DNA from: Anaerocolumna xylanovorans DSM 12503 | Lineage (GTDB): Bacteria > Bacillota > Clostridia > Lachnospirales > Lachnospiraceae | Assembly (NCBI RefSeq): GCF_900143645.1 | Contig: NZ_FRFD01000003.1 | Coordinates: 992,001 to 1,056,000 of the forward strand | DNA: 64,000 bases | Direction of reading: 5' to 3' | Shown here: piece by piece, positions 26,283-36,081 of the stretch | How positions within the stretch are numbered: the stretch's first letter is position 1 | Layout: every line of letters begins with the position of its first letter | Made by a program: the position numbers and the translations under genes | The notes under the pieces: generated by a model | Told to the model about the DNA's origin: nothing | The model's input: the letters and a program-made list of their open reading frames with translations, nothing else | Databases searched by the model: none

Positions 26283-27051
26283 AATAAAGAACGCATTTTT
26301 AAACGGGAAAGCTTTTATAAGCTTTGTAACCGGGGGGTATCCGGATTTGGAGACTACGAAGGAGCTTATTGTGGCAATGGAGGAAGCCGGGGCTGATTTG
26401 ATTGAAATTGGCATCCCCTTTTCTGACCCGATTGCAGAAGGAGCCGTAATTCAGGAAGCAAATGAAAGGGCTTTATCTTCCGGCTGCACCACCGATAAAT
26501 TATTTGATGCCATAAAAGAAGTGAGAGAAAAGGTAACCGTTCCTTTGGTATTTCTTACTTATATTAACCCAATCTATACGTACGGAAAAGAGAGGTTTTT
26601 TAAAAGATGTGTAGAATGCGGTATTGATGGCATTATTGTACCGGATCTGCCTTTTGAAGAGAGGGATGAACTGAAAGAAGAGTGTAAACAGTATCAGGTG
26701 GAGTCGATATCCTTAATAGCTCCGACCTCAAAAGAAAGAATACGTACGATTGCCAGCCAGGCAGAAGGGTTTATCTACTGCGTTTCTTCCCTCGGGGTAA
26801 CAGGAGTACGGACAGAGATTAAGACAGACATTTCCTCTATGATATCCATGGTACGTGAAGTCACTGACACACCCTGCGCAGTAGGATTTGGTATCTCAAC
26901 ACCGGAACAGGCAAAGGATTTTGCCGCACTGGCTGACGGGGCAATTGTTGGCAGCGCTATTGTAAAGATAGTCACACAATATGGAAAAGAAAGCATTAAA
27001 CCGGTGAAAGCATATGTAAAAGAAATGAAGACTGCCGTGGGAGAAGCATAA
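26275..27051 (+). CDS. trpA: Tryptophan synthase alpha chain, with Glu at the catalytic Asp60 position
   Basis: Cleaves indole-glycerol phosphate to indole and G3P inside the alpha-beta complex. 258 aa: SFVTGGYPDLE, LIEIGIPFSDPIAEG with catalytic Glu (E. coli Glu49), TYINPIYTYG, DGIIVPDLPFEE, YCVSSLGVTG and VGFGISTPEQ. E. coli has DPLADGP at the second catalytic site; here the segment is DPIAEGA, so Asp60 is Glu (codon 26437-26439 GAA). The ATG at 26275 overlaps the trpB end and has AGGGGG before it. Last gene of the operon. Confidence 0.96.
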   Translation: MSRIKNAFLNGKAFISFVTGGYPDLETTKELIVAMEEAGADLIEIGIPFSDPIAEGAVIQEANERALSSGCTTDKLFDAIKEVREKVTVPLVFLTYINPIYTYGKERFFKRCVECGIDGIIVPDLPFEERDELKEECKQYQVESISLIAPTSKERIRTIASQAEGFIYCVSSLGVTGVRTEIKTDISSMISMVREVTDTPCAVGFGISTPEQAKDFAALADGAIVGSAIVKIVTQYGKESIKPVKAYVKEMKTAVGEA

Positions 27052-27104
27052 CATAGGATAACGGAATAACAAGAATCTGACATATAAAATATATACTAAC
27101 AGAG

Positions 27105-27152
27105 AACAAGCAGAAGAGGGCTTAATGCCCTCTGTGCTTGTTCTTTCTTTTT
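27105..27152 (+). terminator. Terminator of the trp operon
   Basis: AACAAGCA-AAGAGGGC pairs with GCCCTCT-TGCTTGTT (27105-27142), followed by CTTTCTTTT. The same structure sits at the 3' end of the minus-strand yjdF gene, whose stop codon lies within it. Confidence 0.88.
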
Positions 27153-27541
27153 TGTTGATGCAACAGGAACTGACGGTTTTCTTCCTCTTCCTTTTGCATT
27201 TTGGAATGGCTTTTCCGTACAGTTTTGTTTTCTTCTTGCTGAAGTTTTAAAGCCTGCTTTGCTTTTGATGAAAATCCGCACTCGTTAAGCTGCTTGTTAA
27301 TAATCCGCTTCAGGCGTTTGGGATTCACAGGTTTTGCTGCCGGCTTTTCTGCTTCCATGGAAGGGCTAAACCGAAACCCGCTGTGATTTTTAAGAAGAAA
27401 GGCATATACCTCGTAATCCTTTGGCTCCGCGCCAAAGATAATCCGGCTGACCTCATATTTACCGCAGGCTTCCCGCTCATAAATACCAAGCCAGAAAGGG
27501 TCCTCAAAAAGGACAGTGAGCTTTGATACGACCGTATCCAT
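27122..27541 (-). CDS. yjdF: YjdF family protein (DUF2992)
   Basis: 139 aa: VSKLTVLFEDPFWLGIYER at the N-terminus, then EVSRIIFGAEPKDYEVYAFLL, PKRLKRIINKQL and a long basic/acidic helical tail (KQALKLQQEENK, KMQKEEEENRQFL, KKRKNKHRGH). This is the layout of B. subtilis YjdF, whose biochemical role is unknown. AAGGAGG precedes the ATG at 27541. The gene sits behind a yjdF-type riboswitch that senses azaaromatic compounds, so the protein probably helps the cell to cope with such toxins. Confidence 0.88.
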   Translation of the reverse strand: MDTVVSKLTVLFEDPFWLGIYEREACGKYEVSRIIFGAEPKDYEVYAFLLKNHSGFRFSPSMEAEKPAAKPVNPKRLKRIINKQLNECGFSSKAKQALKLQQEENKTVRKSHSKMQKEEEENRQFLLHQQKRKNKHRGH

Positions 27542-27554
27542 AATAAATTCCTCC

Positions 27555-27645
27555 TTTTGTCTGTCTCGCAAAGAACGGACAACCAAGGAGGCAGGTTACT
27601 GACAGCTTGCGCTGCGCCCGGACTACCGACCGGGACTGTGTTTTT
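27555..27645 (-). promoter_or_regulatory. yjdF-type riboswitch (azaaromatic-responsive RNA)
   Basis: On the minus strand the 5' UTR of yjdF reads CAGTCCCGGTCGGTAGTC, CGGGCGCAGC, CAAGCTGTCAGTAACCTGC, CTCCTTGGTTGTCCG and then GCGAGACAGACAAAAGGAGG directly into the ribosome binding site. The position, the paired CCCGG/CCGGG element and the conserved-looking central AGTAACCTGCCTCC segment agree with the yjdF RNA motif. GAGACAGACAAAAGGAGG could be sequestered, so translation control is likely. A TATAAT box is at 27661-27666 (complement). Confidence 0.75.
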
Positions 27646-27759
27646 ATCTCTGCATAGAACATTATACTATAGGATGGCCGCAAAGACCATAGCTGGATAC
27701 AGGTTGTTAATGTGGCAGGAGGCGTGTGTTCCTATGCAGGCACAAAGAGAAGATAAGTA

Positions 27760-27787
27760 TGAAAGGGGCTTAAATCAGCCCCTTTCA
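27760..27787 (-). terminator. Perfect hairpin at the 3' end of the amine oxidase gene
   Basis: TGAAAGGGGCT (27760-27770) pairs with AGCCCCTTTCA (27777-27787), loop of 6. It overlaps the stop codon of the minus-strand gene and is followed by a mixed, only partly T-rich tract, so termination may be partial. It could let some transcripts run into the yjdF leader. Confidence 0.6.
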
Positions 27788-29484
27788 TGGTCAGGATCCA
27801 GATAAACCGGATTGTTTTTGTTAAAGGCAAGAAAATTTGCCGCAAGCATGCCGCTGTATAATGCTCCCTGCATCCATCCATGCTTTGGAGAAGTATGTTC
27901 ACCTGCAAAAAATATATGGTCATTGTATTCCGGCAGAAGAATTTCATATCCGAAATTAAGAAGCTGCCCTGGGAGATCTGAGGTAAAAGCTCCTTTTGCA
28001 TAGGGTTCTTCGTTCCAGTTTATCGTTTTATGTTCTGAAATTAATTTATTCAGGTATCCTTCGGGAAGTCCATGAACTTCTTCCACATTTCTTTTAATAT
28101 ACGCAAATCGCTGTTTATCATTAAATGCACCAACTCTTACTGCATCCAGACCAATATTGTAGGCAGCTGTAAGTACTCCCGGCTCATTCGGAGAACAGTC
28201 TATTTCATCTGTACAGTACAGATGGTCTGTCGGATAGAAAATAGAACGTATAGGCAGGTCAGTGGTTGAAAATCCCCCGTTAATCCTGCCATAATCGGCA
28301 TTCTCCTCCCAAAATCTTTGCTTGCATAGGAATGCTGATTTTACGGCATTGTAGTAATTCAATTCTCTGATTGCCTGCATTTTCTGATTGCAAAAGAAAG
28401 GTCTGATATCTACAGTACGCAACATGGAAAAAGGAATGGAACATACAACATAATCGAATTCCTCCGTTTCCTCCTTTGATGCTTTAGTATCATAACGAAG
28501 TACAATGGAGTTACTGTCTTTTTGATAAATACCCGTTACATAATGCCCGAATTTTATCTTGCAGCTTCCAAGAGTATCAGGACTTTGGCTGTATTCTTTC
28601 GGAAGGGGATTTGTAAGAGAATCATAAAATGCATAGGGGAGGTATTCCATCCCTCCGGAAATCCGGTAGATATTCATGTAATCCAGGGAATATTCTTCAT
28701 TCAAATTTTCAAAATAGTGGCTTGCCAGAGAGTCCCCTGTCAGGGAATCGACGCTGGCAAGGAGAGTAATAGCTGCCTGGCTTAGTCCAAGCCCCTCCAA
28801 TATCTGACGTATACTGCGGTTAATATAGGGATGAAGCTGTGGCGAATAGTCCGGTAATATTTGAAGAAGCTCTCTTCGGACATCAGGCGAAAGTTCTTTT
28901 AATATATAGGAGAAGGCATAGTCATTCAGATCATTCCAGGGAGTGTTTCTTTCGGCCTCCGTCAGATTATACAGAGGATAAAGATATTCCTTTATATTTG
29001 CTCCGTCGGCATCTTTTCGTATTCTGGTGCTGTGGGAATAGATAAAATTATTGGGATTGCGCACAGAAGAAGGCATGGTTATCAAATGAAACAGATTGAT
29101 ATAGTGCCAGGTAGTTCCATGTGACACCGGTATTCTCATAGGACCAAATTCTCCATAATATTTTCTGGACTTGTCAAAATAATGAGTATAAACCCTTCCT
29201 CCGATGCGGTGCTCATTTGCCTCAAGGATTGTAATGTCAGCCCCTGTTTTACGCAGCTCAAAGGCCGCTGCCATACCGGCAAGACCGGCACCAATAATAC
29301 CTATTTTTAAATCTTTAAAATCGCCGGGAGAAACATAGGAAGTTACATCCGGCGGCGGATTCAGCAATTCTATAATATTTTCAAGATCCTCTGACCTGCC
29401 TGCATTGCTTAAAGCAGTTGCTAACATCTGATATCTTTGGGTATCTGTCGGATTTATGACAGGACCTGTCTGCGTATTTGCCAT
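27775..29484 (-). CDS. Flavin-dependent amine oxidase (monoamine/L-amino-acid oxidase family)
   Basis: 569 aa. An FAD Rossmann motif follows a 60-residue N-terminal extension: KIGIIGAGLAGMAAAFELRK then ITILEANEHRIGGRVYT. GEFGPMRIP is the second FAD contact typical of L-amino-acid oxidases, and the C-terminal HIFFAGEHTSPKHGWMQGAL closes the flavin site. No signal peptide, so probably cytoplasmic. The substrate is unknown. The enzyme needs O2 in known relatives, which is notable in an anaerobe. It lies head-to-tail with yjdF on the minus strand. Confidence 0.88.
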   Translation of the reverse strand: MANTQTGPVINPTDTQRYQMLATALSNAGRSEDLENIIELLNPPPDVTSYVSPGDFKDLKIGIIGAGLAGMAAAFELRKTGADITILEANEHRIGGRVYTHYFDKSRKYYGEFGPMRIPVSHGTTWHYINLFHLITMPSSVRNPNNFIYSHSTRIRKDADGANIKEYLYPLYNLTEAERNTPWNDLNDYAFSYILKELSPDVRRELLQILPDYSPQLHPYINRSIRQILEGLGLSQAAITLLASVDSLTGDSLASHYFENLNEEYSLDYMNIYRISGGMEYLPYAFYDSLTNPLPKEYSQSPDTLGSCKIKFGHYVTGIYQKDSNSIVLRYDTKASKEETEEFDYVVCSIPFSMLRTVDIRPFFCNQKMQAIRELNYYNAVKSAFLCKQRFWEENADYGRINGGFSTTDLPIRSIFYPTDHLYCTDEIDCSPNEPGVLTAAYNIGLDAVRVGAFNDKQRFAYIKRNVEEVHGLPEGYLNKLISEHKTINWNEEPYAKGAFTSDLPGQLLNFGYEILLPEYNDHIFFAGEHTSPKHGWMQGALYSGMLAANFLAFNKNNPVYLDPDHERG

Positions 29485-29933
29485 AGAGTGAAACCCGTTT
29501 TTTTTCTTACTGTAATGTATTAAAAAATAATAGAAAATATTCTTAATATACTCTGCCTAATCCCTATTTCCTTTTGTTCATTAGGGTGTCTTATATTATT
29601 CATTGGTAAAATTTACATAAAATTTGCGAAAGTATCATGCTTAGTAAAACAACTAAGTATATATTGTTATTTTGATACGCAATGGATTTAATGCATTAGT
29701 TGAATAATCGCACAAAAATATTTATAAAAAGAAAAGAAATATAACAAAAGCGACAAATGTCCTTTTCGATGTATCGTAGATTTGTTACAATGAATCCATT
29801 ATGTGGTAATTTTATTGTACATACTATACAAATATGATATTTTTCGAATTTATAGTGAGATGGGATAATAAAGGTGATAGATGAGAAATTCATTTACCAA
29901 TATTTATTATATAATTTTTTTAAGGAGGATTTT
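29485..29933. other. AT-rich intergenic region, divergent promoters expected
   Basis: About 450 bases between the minus-strand amine oxidase and the plus-strand secreted protein. No gene or RNA family was recognised. It contains poly-T and poly-A tracts and an isolated TTAGGGTGTCTTA at 29581 resembling one arm of the hairpin at 38035. The strong SD TAAGGAGGAT of the next gene ends the region. Confidence 0.5.
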
Positions 29934-32900
29934 ATGCTAAAAAAGAAAGTGTCACTATTCACAGTATTTGTTCTTTTATTTGTCACGATTTTTACACCGC
30001 TTCAGCCGATGTATACAAAAGCAGAAGAACAAACAAGCATCCAGACACTGGCAGGAGTTCAGGACCCTATTCCGCCGGAAGCTATTACTGGCGGAGCCAT
30101 ATCAGTAGGAGATGCCTATACGGTTACGGGAAGCAGCATTACCGTAACAGGGCAAGTTACTGCCTGTTATGGCAATAAAGGCTCTGCACTGAATAATTTA
30201 ATAATTCAGGATGTTATTAATGGGGAAATTGTAGGCCTTCAGGTATTTGATAAAAACAGTGCCATTTCCTATAACCCGGGAGATATTATTTCAGTAACAG
30301 GTACTTTGAAAGATTATTCCGGTGTTCGTCAATTACAGGATATAACTGCTTCTAACGTTCTTTCAACTAGCACACCTTTAGCGCCGCAGGAGCTTACAAT
30401 AAGCCAGTTAAAAGCAGGCGGTGACAACTATCTGTCAGAATATGTACTGATTAAGAATGTAACACTCGGGGATGTAACAACCACTAGCGGAAATACTAAT
30501 ACTGCCATTTCAGATGCTACCGGGACCACCGTATTGTATAACGCTGCTCCCTACCCGGCTGGCATTCAGAAAGGAAGTACCGTTGACCTTTATGTTGTAT
30601 GGTCAAAATTTAATACTACCTATCAATTACGCAATGCAACCTCTTCGGATTATGTTATAGCCTCCACTGATTCAGGAGTAGATACATCTGTTGTACTGCC
30701 CATGGCTTCGTGGTCCGGCAGTGGTCCGATAACAACAGCGACTGTCTATGCAGATAAAGCTGCTGCAAACGACCAGTTGAATACAAATGCAGTCTTAACT
30801 TATAAAGACGGTAAAATACCACAACTATCTGCTGCTAACACAAAGCTTGGTAAGACAGGCGCTGTGGCAGGAGACTATTATCAGATTCAATTAAGTTCTA
30901 AACTGTATGGTAATATTCAGTTTAACTGTAATTTAAGGAGTTCCGGCACCGGGCCAAAGAATTTTAAAGTATATTACAGTACGGACGGTTCTGCTTATAA
31001 GGAAGGCTCTTCTTCCTTATTTTCCATAACAAAAGATGGAACTGTACAAGGCTTTTCATTAACTCTTCCGGCAGATGCCAATAATGCAGATAATTTATAC
31101 ATAAGATTACAGGTGGCTGATACCACTTCTGCCAATGGCGGTACTATCGGAGGCAGCGGAACCAATTACTTAAGTGATATTAAAATTACCGGCAGTCCTG
31201 TGATTTCCAGTACCATTGCCGCTTGTCCTACAATTCTGCCGGCAGAAGAAAAGGGTTCCTTGGGACAGGAGATAACGATAACTTCAAAAACAGCAGGAGC
31301 ACAGATTTATTATTCCTTTGATGACGGCAGCGTTAACCTTTATGACAGCAGCAACAAGCCTGTATTTACAAAGTTTCCGGTAAAGGTTACTGCTTATGCA
31401 GCAAAAGCCGGACTAACGGACAGTCTTGTTATCAGTAAGAATTACAGCCAGCTTCAGGTGGCTACTGTTACAGCAAGTCCCAATGGCGGTGCAAAGGCTA
31501 TCGGGACAAAGGTAAGCTTAAAATGTGATACCGATGGTGCAAAAATTCTTTATTCCACCGACGGAACCAACTGGAAAGTCTATAATGATACAGACAATAT
31601 TACTCTTACAAGTTTCCCGGTTAGCATTTACGCTAAAGCACAAAAGAATGGTTGTTTAGACAGTGAAACCAGTGAATTCAAATATACACAGAGGTTAAAC
31701 GAAGAATATAATGTATATTTTGGACAGCTTCATTCCCATACCGATTACTCCGACGGAGCAGGCAGCTGTGACCAGGCTTTTGACTATGCTAAAAACACAG
31801 CCAAGCAGATTGACTTTTTAGCTGTTACCGACCACTCCAATTCCTTTGACAATGCTGATAAAGCAAGTATCGCGGACGGCAGCGTAAGCAGTGAATGGGT
31901 TGAAGGGCACACATTAGCCGACAAATATACTGACAGTACCTTTGTTGGTATCTATGGTTTTGAAATGACCTGGTCAAATGGCCTTGGACATATTAATACC
32001 TTTGATACGAATGGCTTCCAAAGCCGTACACAGACTGCTTACACCACCTATTCTACTGCTTTAAGCAATTACTATACAACCTTAAAGACACAACCGCAGT
32101 CCATCAGCCAGTTCAATCACCCTGGTACAACTTTTGGTGATTTCAGTGATTTTGACCACTATGACGTGGAGACAGATAATCTGATTAACATGGTTGAAGT
32201 TGGAAACGGAGAGGGCGCCATAGGAAGTGCCGGATATTTTCCATCCTATGAGTATTATACCAGAGCCCTGGATAAAGGCTGGCATGTTGCACCTACAAAT
32301 AATCAGGATAACCATAAAGGCTACTGGGGAGATGCCAATACGGCGAGAACCTGTATATTAGCAGACAGCCTGACCAGAGATAACATCTATGATGCACTTA
32401 GAAATCTAAGAATTTACGCAACAGAGGACAATGATCTTTCGATTCAGTATACCTTAAATGACGAAGTCATGGGTACCATACTGGATGAAAAACCGAAAGA
32501 AGCAAACATCAGCGTTAAATTAAAGGATCCTACAGATGCTGCTATCGGAAAGGTAGAAGTTATTGTAAACGGCGGATTGAGTGTTGCACAGCAGAATGTA
32601 ACTACTAATGAAGCAACCGTGAAATTCTCCTTGCCGGCAGATTATTCCTATTACTATATCCGTGTAACAGAACCGGATAAGAATATTGCTGTTACTGCAC
32701 CGGTCTGGGTAGGAAAGGTAGAGGCAGCAGGTATTTCAAATATCTCTACTACAGCAACACTTCCTACCAAGGATGAAGCTCTGGATATTAGTACGGAACT
32801 TTATAATAATGAGAGTAAGGACTTAGAAATTGAGTCAATGGAGTACTCCATTGACAATAATGTAATCCATACCGTTGATTTAAAGACCGCGGGTATAAGT

Positions 32901-35900
32901 AAGGTAAGCCCTTATACCAAAGCCGCCTATCAGTTTAGTTACACGAATCCGACAGCAGGAACTGTTAACATTCGTGTCACAGTAAAAGCAAAACTAGACG
33001 GAGTAGAAAAAATTTACCAAAATGTACTTAGTCTTAAGTATGTGGATAAATCCATGATAACCAATGTTGTTATTGATGGTACCCATTCCAACGATTATGT
33101 TACAGGGTATTACGCTGACAATATGGGCAACTTTTCTAAAATAGCTGCAGATGATAATGTCAAGGTAACTGTGGTAAAAGACAAGATGACTGCTGAAATA
33201 CTGGAGAATTGCAATTTGCTGATTATTTCAGCACCAGCCAAAAAGGCCGATAAAAATTATAAGGTATCACATTTTGAGGATGAGTTCATTAACCTGGTAA
33301 AGAGCTATACCCAACAAGGCAAACCACTTATCCTATGCGGTATAGCTGACTATCAGGATACAGCAGACGGACAAAGTTCAACAGAAATAAACAAGCTGCT
33401 GGCAGCAATCGGCGCAACAACCAAAATAAACAGTGATGAAGCTATGGATGACAATGATAATGGCGGACAAAATTACCGTTTATATCTAAGTGATTTTAAC
33501 AGTAGCGCACCTGAAAATAATGGTATAGTAGAAGGGCAGAAATACAGTGCCTACAGCGGATGCACTGTACTTTTAAATGCGGATTCTGTTAAGGCAGGCA
33601 AGGCAGATTACCTGGTAAAGGGACATCCGACAACCTATTCTACTGATAGTAAAAAATTTGACAGTGAATATACGCCAATTGAAAAAGGAAATGCTATTAT
33701 TTTGGCCAAAGAGACTCTTGACAGCGGAAGTAAGGTTTATGTATCAAGCACTGTCTTTATGTCTGATTTTGAAGTAAAAGCAGTTGTTGACAACAACTGG
33801 GATTTACCCTATGCCAACAAAAATATTATTACTAATATCATGGATTCTGTAAAGAAGCAGCTCCCGGTTTCTACTGTATCAGATATCAGAAAAGGGAAAA
33901 TGGGAGATATCTATACAGCAGAGGGTATTGTAACTGCTGGTACGGTAACTGGAAACGCATTCTTTGATACTATTTACATTCAGGATGCTACCGGTGGTAT
34001 TAACATCTTCCCTATTAATGAAGGATTAATCGAAGTAGGGCAGAAGGTTAAGGTAACCGGATATCTGGACCAGTACCTGGGCGATAAGGAATTAAGAGTT
34101 ATTGCTGCAAGTGTTACAGACACTGCAAAGAAACCCTTAGAACCAACCGTTATGACAGCAAAAGACGCCATGGATTATGAAACAAACGGCGGAAAGCTTG
34201 TAAAAGTAACCGGAACGATAACGGATGTCACCTTAAAGAATGGTGTTGTTGAAACCATTAAGGTAAAGGATAGCAGCGAAAAAGAAGCCCGAATATTTGT
34301 GGACGGTTATATTACTTATTCCAACACCTCATCAGAATCTCTTGAAAAGCTTGCTGTTGTCGGTAATAAAATCAGTGCCGTCGGACTTGTTTCTTATGAT
34401 ACAGAGGGAGAGCGTTTAAGAGTAAGAGACCGCTCGGAAATCCAGTCTGTAAAAGATCAGACAACTGGAGGCACAAATACCGGCACCGGACAGAATTCTA
34501 ACAACAATACAGAAATCGATAAAGATAAAAATGCCAAAGTTGTAACGAATGTTACTAAAACAACAGACAGCAACGGAAACACCGTAACAAGCACAGTAAA
34601 GACCAGCTACAGCCTGACCACCGGCGAAGTTATGGGTTCAGAAAAAGAAATCGTAACAGGTGACAGCGCTACAGGTAATAAAGTAACGGCTAAATTAACT
34701 TATGATAAGAACGGTAAGTTAAGCCAGGCAAATACAGTTGTAGAGATATCAAATTATAAGGTAAGCAATACTTCAGGTACAGCTACCGTTAAAGGCAGCA
34801 TTTCCTGGGATGCTTTATCCGCAGTTGTTACAGAAGCTACTTCTGGCGGAAATAGTATGTTACTTACTGTTAATACATTTTCCGACACTATATTAAAGCA
34901 GGTAAATGATGCTTCCGTAAAAGAAGTTAAATTACAGCTTGATATTCCTGAAAATGTACTTACCGCACAGCCGGTTCAACTGGATAAGATAGGCGTATCT
35001 GCTGATATCTTTGAGGCAGCAAGAAAAGCAGGAAAATCGGTTTCCTTTGAAATCGGTTCAGGCAAGAACGGCTACAGCTGGGAATTTGCAGGAAGTGACC
35101 TTTCCTCCTCTAAGGAAAAATCAACCGATGTTAACTTAAGCCTACAGGTAAAGAAGATTAAAGAAGACAAAGAATTGATGACTAATCTTGCACCTTACGT
35201 AAATGGAAGTAACAATGAAGGTGCAGTCTTTGAATTCCATCATAGCGGAATTTTACCGAGTACAGCACAGGTAACAGCTTATGTAGGGGATGTGGAAGGC
35301 CTTAAACCTAACAAAACAGTTTATATTTATTACATGAAAGAAAACACCCAGGCAGGAAGCAAAATAAGCTTGGAATCTCTTGTTCAAACGAAAGTAGATG
35401 AAAATGGTTACCTCAAGATGCCTATTAGTCATTGCTCAAGTTATTTGGTATTAACACAAAAGCCGAATATGACCAATGCTGATGCCACAGGGCAGATTAC
35501 CGTAGCAAAAACAAAAGTATTATACCTTGGCAATACTGCGTATATATCACCTAAAGTATCCACAGGTGCAAAGGCAGTATACAAATATACTTCTAAGAAC
35601 AAAAACATCGCTACTGTTTCAGCAAAGGGCAAGCTGACCCCTAAAAAAGCCGGAACAGCTGTAATAACCACCTCTGTAACAATAGGCGGAAAGACAAAGA
35701 CCTTTACAACAAAGGTAACAGTCAAAAAACCTTACATCCAGCTTACGGCTAAAAAGGATGAACTTCTTGTTGGTGAAAGCTTTACTTTTAAGGCAAAGAC
35801 TTACGGAATAAAGGGAAAGATAACCTGGTCCAGCAATAAAAAGGATGTTGCAGAGATTACAAAAGATGGTATAATCAAAGCTAAGAAAGCGGGAACAGTT

Positions 35901-35960
35901 ACCATAACCGCAAAAATCAAGGACATTACAAACAAGATTAAGGTAAAGATTGTGAAGTAA
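29934..35960 (+). CDS. Large secreted multidomain protein with PHP metallophosphoesterase domain, OB-like domains and Ig-like repeats
   Basis: 2008 aa with a signal peptide (SLFTVFVLLFVTIFTPLQP). Order: OB-fold-like domain (about 40-140, TVTGQVTACYGN, YNPGDIISVTGTLKDY), a linked beta domain, chitobiase-type Ig-like segments (about 440-590, AKILYSTDGTNWK), and a PHP domain from about 600 (GQLHSHTDYSDG, DFLAVTDHSNS, SQFNHPGTTFGDF, PTNNQDNHKG: the metal-binding His/Asp set). Then come a region with LLIISAPAKK and LILCGIADYQDT, a second OB-like domain from about 1315, and two Big2-like Ig repeats from about 1850 (KKAGTAVITTS, KKAGTVTITAK). No LPXTG or SLH anchor. The role is probably extracellular phosphoester or nucleic-acid hydrolysis; this is inference. 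Confidence 0.85.
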   Translation: MLKKKVSLFTVFVLLFVTIFTPLQPMYTKAEEQTSIQTLAGVQDPIPPEAITGGAISVGDAYTVTGSSITVTGQVTACYGNKGSALNNLIIQDVINGEIVGLQVFDKNSAISYNPGDIISVTGTLKDYSGVRQLQDITASNVLSTSTPLAPQELTISQLKAGGDNYLSEYVLIKNVTLGDVTTTSGNTNTAISDATGTTVLYNAAPYPAGIQKGSTVDLYVVWSKFNTTYQLRNATSSDYVIASTDSGVDTSVVLPMASWSGSGPITTATVYADKAAANDQLNTNAVLTYKDGKIPQLSAANTKLGKTGAVAGDYYQIQLSSKLYGNIQFNCNLRSSGTGPKNFKVYYSTDGSAYKEGSSSLFSITKDGTVQGFSLTLPADANNADNLYIRLQVADTTSANGGTIGGSGTNYLSDIKITGSPVISSTIAACPTILPAEEKGSLGQEITITSKTAGAQIYYSFDDGSVNLYDSSNKPVFTKFPVKVTAYAAKAGLTDSLVISKNYSQLQVATVTASPNGGAKAIGTKVSLKCDTDGAKILYSTDGTNWKVYNDTDNITLTSFPVSIYAKAQKNGCLDSETSEFKYTQRLNEEYNVYFGQLHSHTDYSDGAGSCDQAFDYAKNTAKQIDFLAVTDHSNSFDNADKASIADGSVSSEWVEGHTLADKYTDSTFVGIYGFEMTWSNGLGHINTFDTNGFQSRTQTAYTTYSTALSNYYTTLKTQPQSISQFNHPGTTFGDFSDFDHYDVETDNLINMVEVGNGEGAIGSAGYFPSYEYYTRALDKGWHVAPTNNQDNHKGYWGDANTARTCILADSLTRDNIYDALRNLRIYATEDNDLSIQYTLNDEVMGTILDEKPKEANISVKLKDPTDAAIGKVEVIVNGGLSVAQQNVTTNEATVKFSLPADYSYYYIRVTEPDKNIAVTAPVWVGKVEAAGISNISTTATLPTKDEALDISTELYNNESKDLEIESMEYSIDNNVIHTVDLKTAGISKVSPYTKAAYQFSYTNPTAGTVNIRVTVKAKLDGVEKIYQNVLSLKYVDKSMITNVVIDGTHSNDYVTGYYADNMGNFSKIAADDNVKVTVVKDKMTAEILENCNLLIISAPAKKADKNYKVSHFEDEFINLVKSYTQQGKPLILCGIADYQDTADGQSSTEINKLLAAIGATTKINSDEAMDDNDNGGQNYRLYLSDFNSSAPENNGIVEGQKYSAYSGCTVLLNADSVKAGKADYLVKGHPTTYSTDSKKFDSEYTPIEKGNAIILAKETLDSGSKVYVSSTVFMSDFEVKAVVDNNWDLPYANKNIITNIMDSVKKQLPVSTVSDIRKGKMGDIYTAEGIVTAGTVTGNAFFDTIYIQDATGGINIFPINEGLIEVGQKVKVTGYLDQYLGDKELRVIAASVTDTAKKPLEPTVMTAKDAMDYETNGGKLVKVTGTITDVTLKNGVVETIKVKDSSEKEARIFVDGYITYSNTSSESLEKLAVVGNKISAVGLVSYDTEGERLRVRDRSEIQSVKDQTTGGTNTGTGQNSNNNTEIDKDKNAKVVTNVTKTTDSNGNTVTSTVKTSYSLTTGEVMGSEKEIVTGDSATGNKVTAKLTYDKNGKLSQANTVVEISNYKVSNTSGTATVKGSISWDALSAVVTEATSGGNSMLLTVNTFSDTILKQVNDASVKEVKLQLDIPENVLTAQPVQLDKIGVSADIFEAARKAGKSVSFEIGSGKNGYSWEFAGSDLSSSKEKSTDVNLSLQVKKIKEDKELMTNLAPYVNGSNNEGAVFEFHHSGILPSTAQVTAYVGDVEGLKPNKTVYIYYMKENTQAGSKISLESLVQTKVDENGYLKMPISHCSSYLVLTQKPNMTNADATGQITVAKTKVLYLGNTAYISPKVSTGAKAVYKYTSKNKNIATVSAKGKLTPKKAGTAVITTSVTIGGKTKTFTTKVTVKKPYIQLTAKKDELLVGESFTFKAKTYGIKGKITWSSNKKDVAEITKDGIIKAKKAGTVTITAKIKDITNKIKVKIVK

Positions 35961-35994
35961 TCCTGATATGCTATCATTGATGCACTAAATTTAT

Positions 35995-36037
35995 ACAGAC
36001 CGGAAAGAAACATTTTTCTTGCTTCTTTCCGGTCTGT
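35995..36037 (+). terminator. Perfect 15-bp hairpin after the PHP-domain gene
   Basis: ACAGACCGGAAAGAA (35995-36009) pairs with TTCTTTCCGGTCTGT (36023-36037). No T tract follows, so it may stabilise mRNA or terminate inefficiently. Confidence 0.65.
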
Positions 36038-36081
36038 CAAATGTTTGCCTGCATAGGGAAAGGAACAATAATAATAACAGA

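Noticed and set aside
27557..27805. 82-aa plus-strand reading frame beginning MSVSQRTDNQ
   Set aside because: Antisense to the yjdF riboswitch and the amine oxidase 3' end; no SD.
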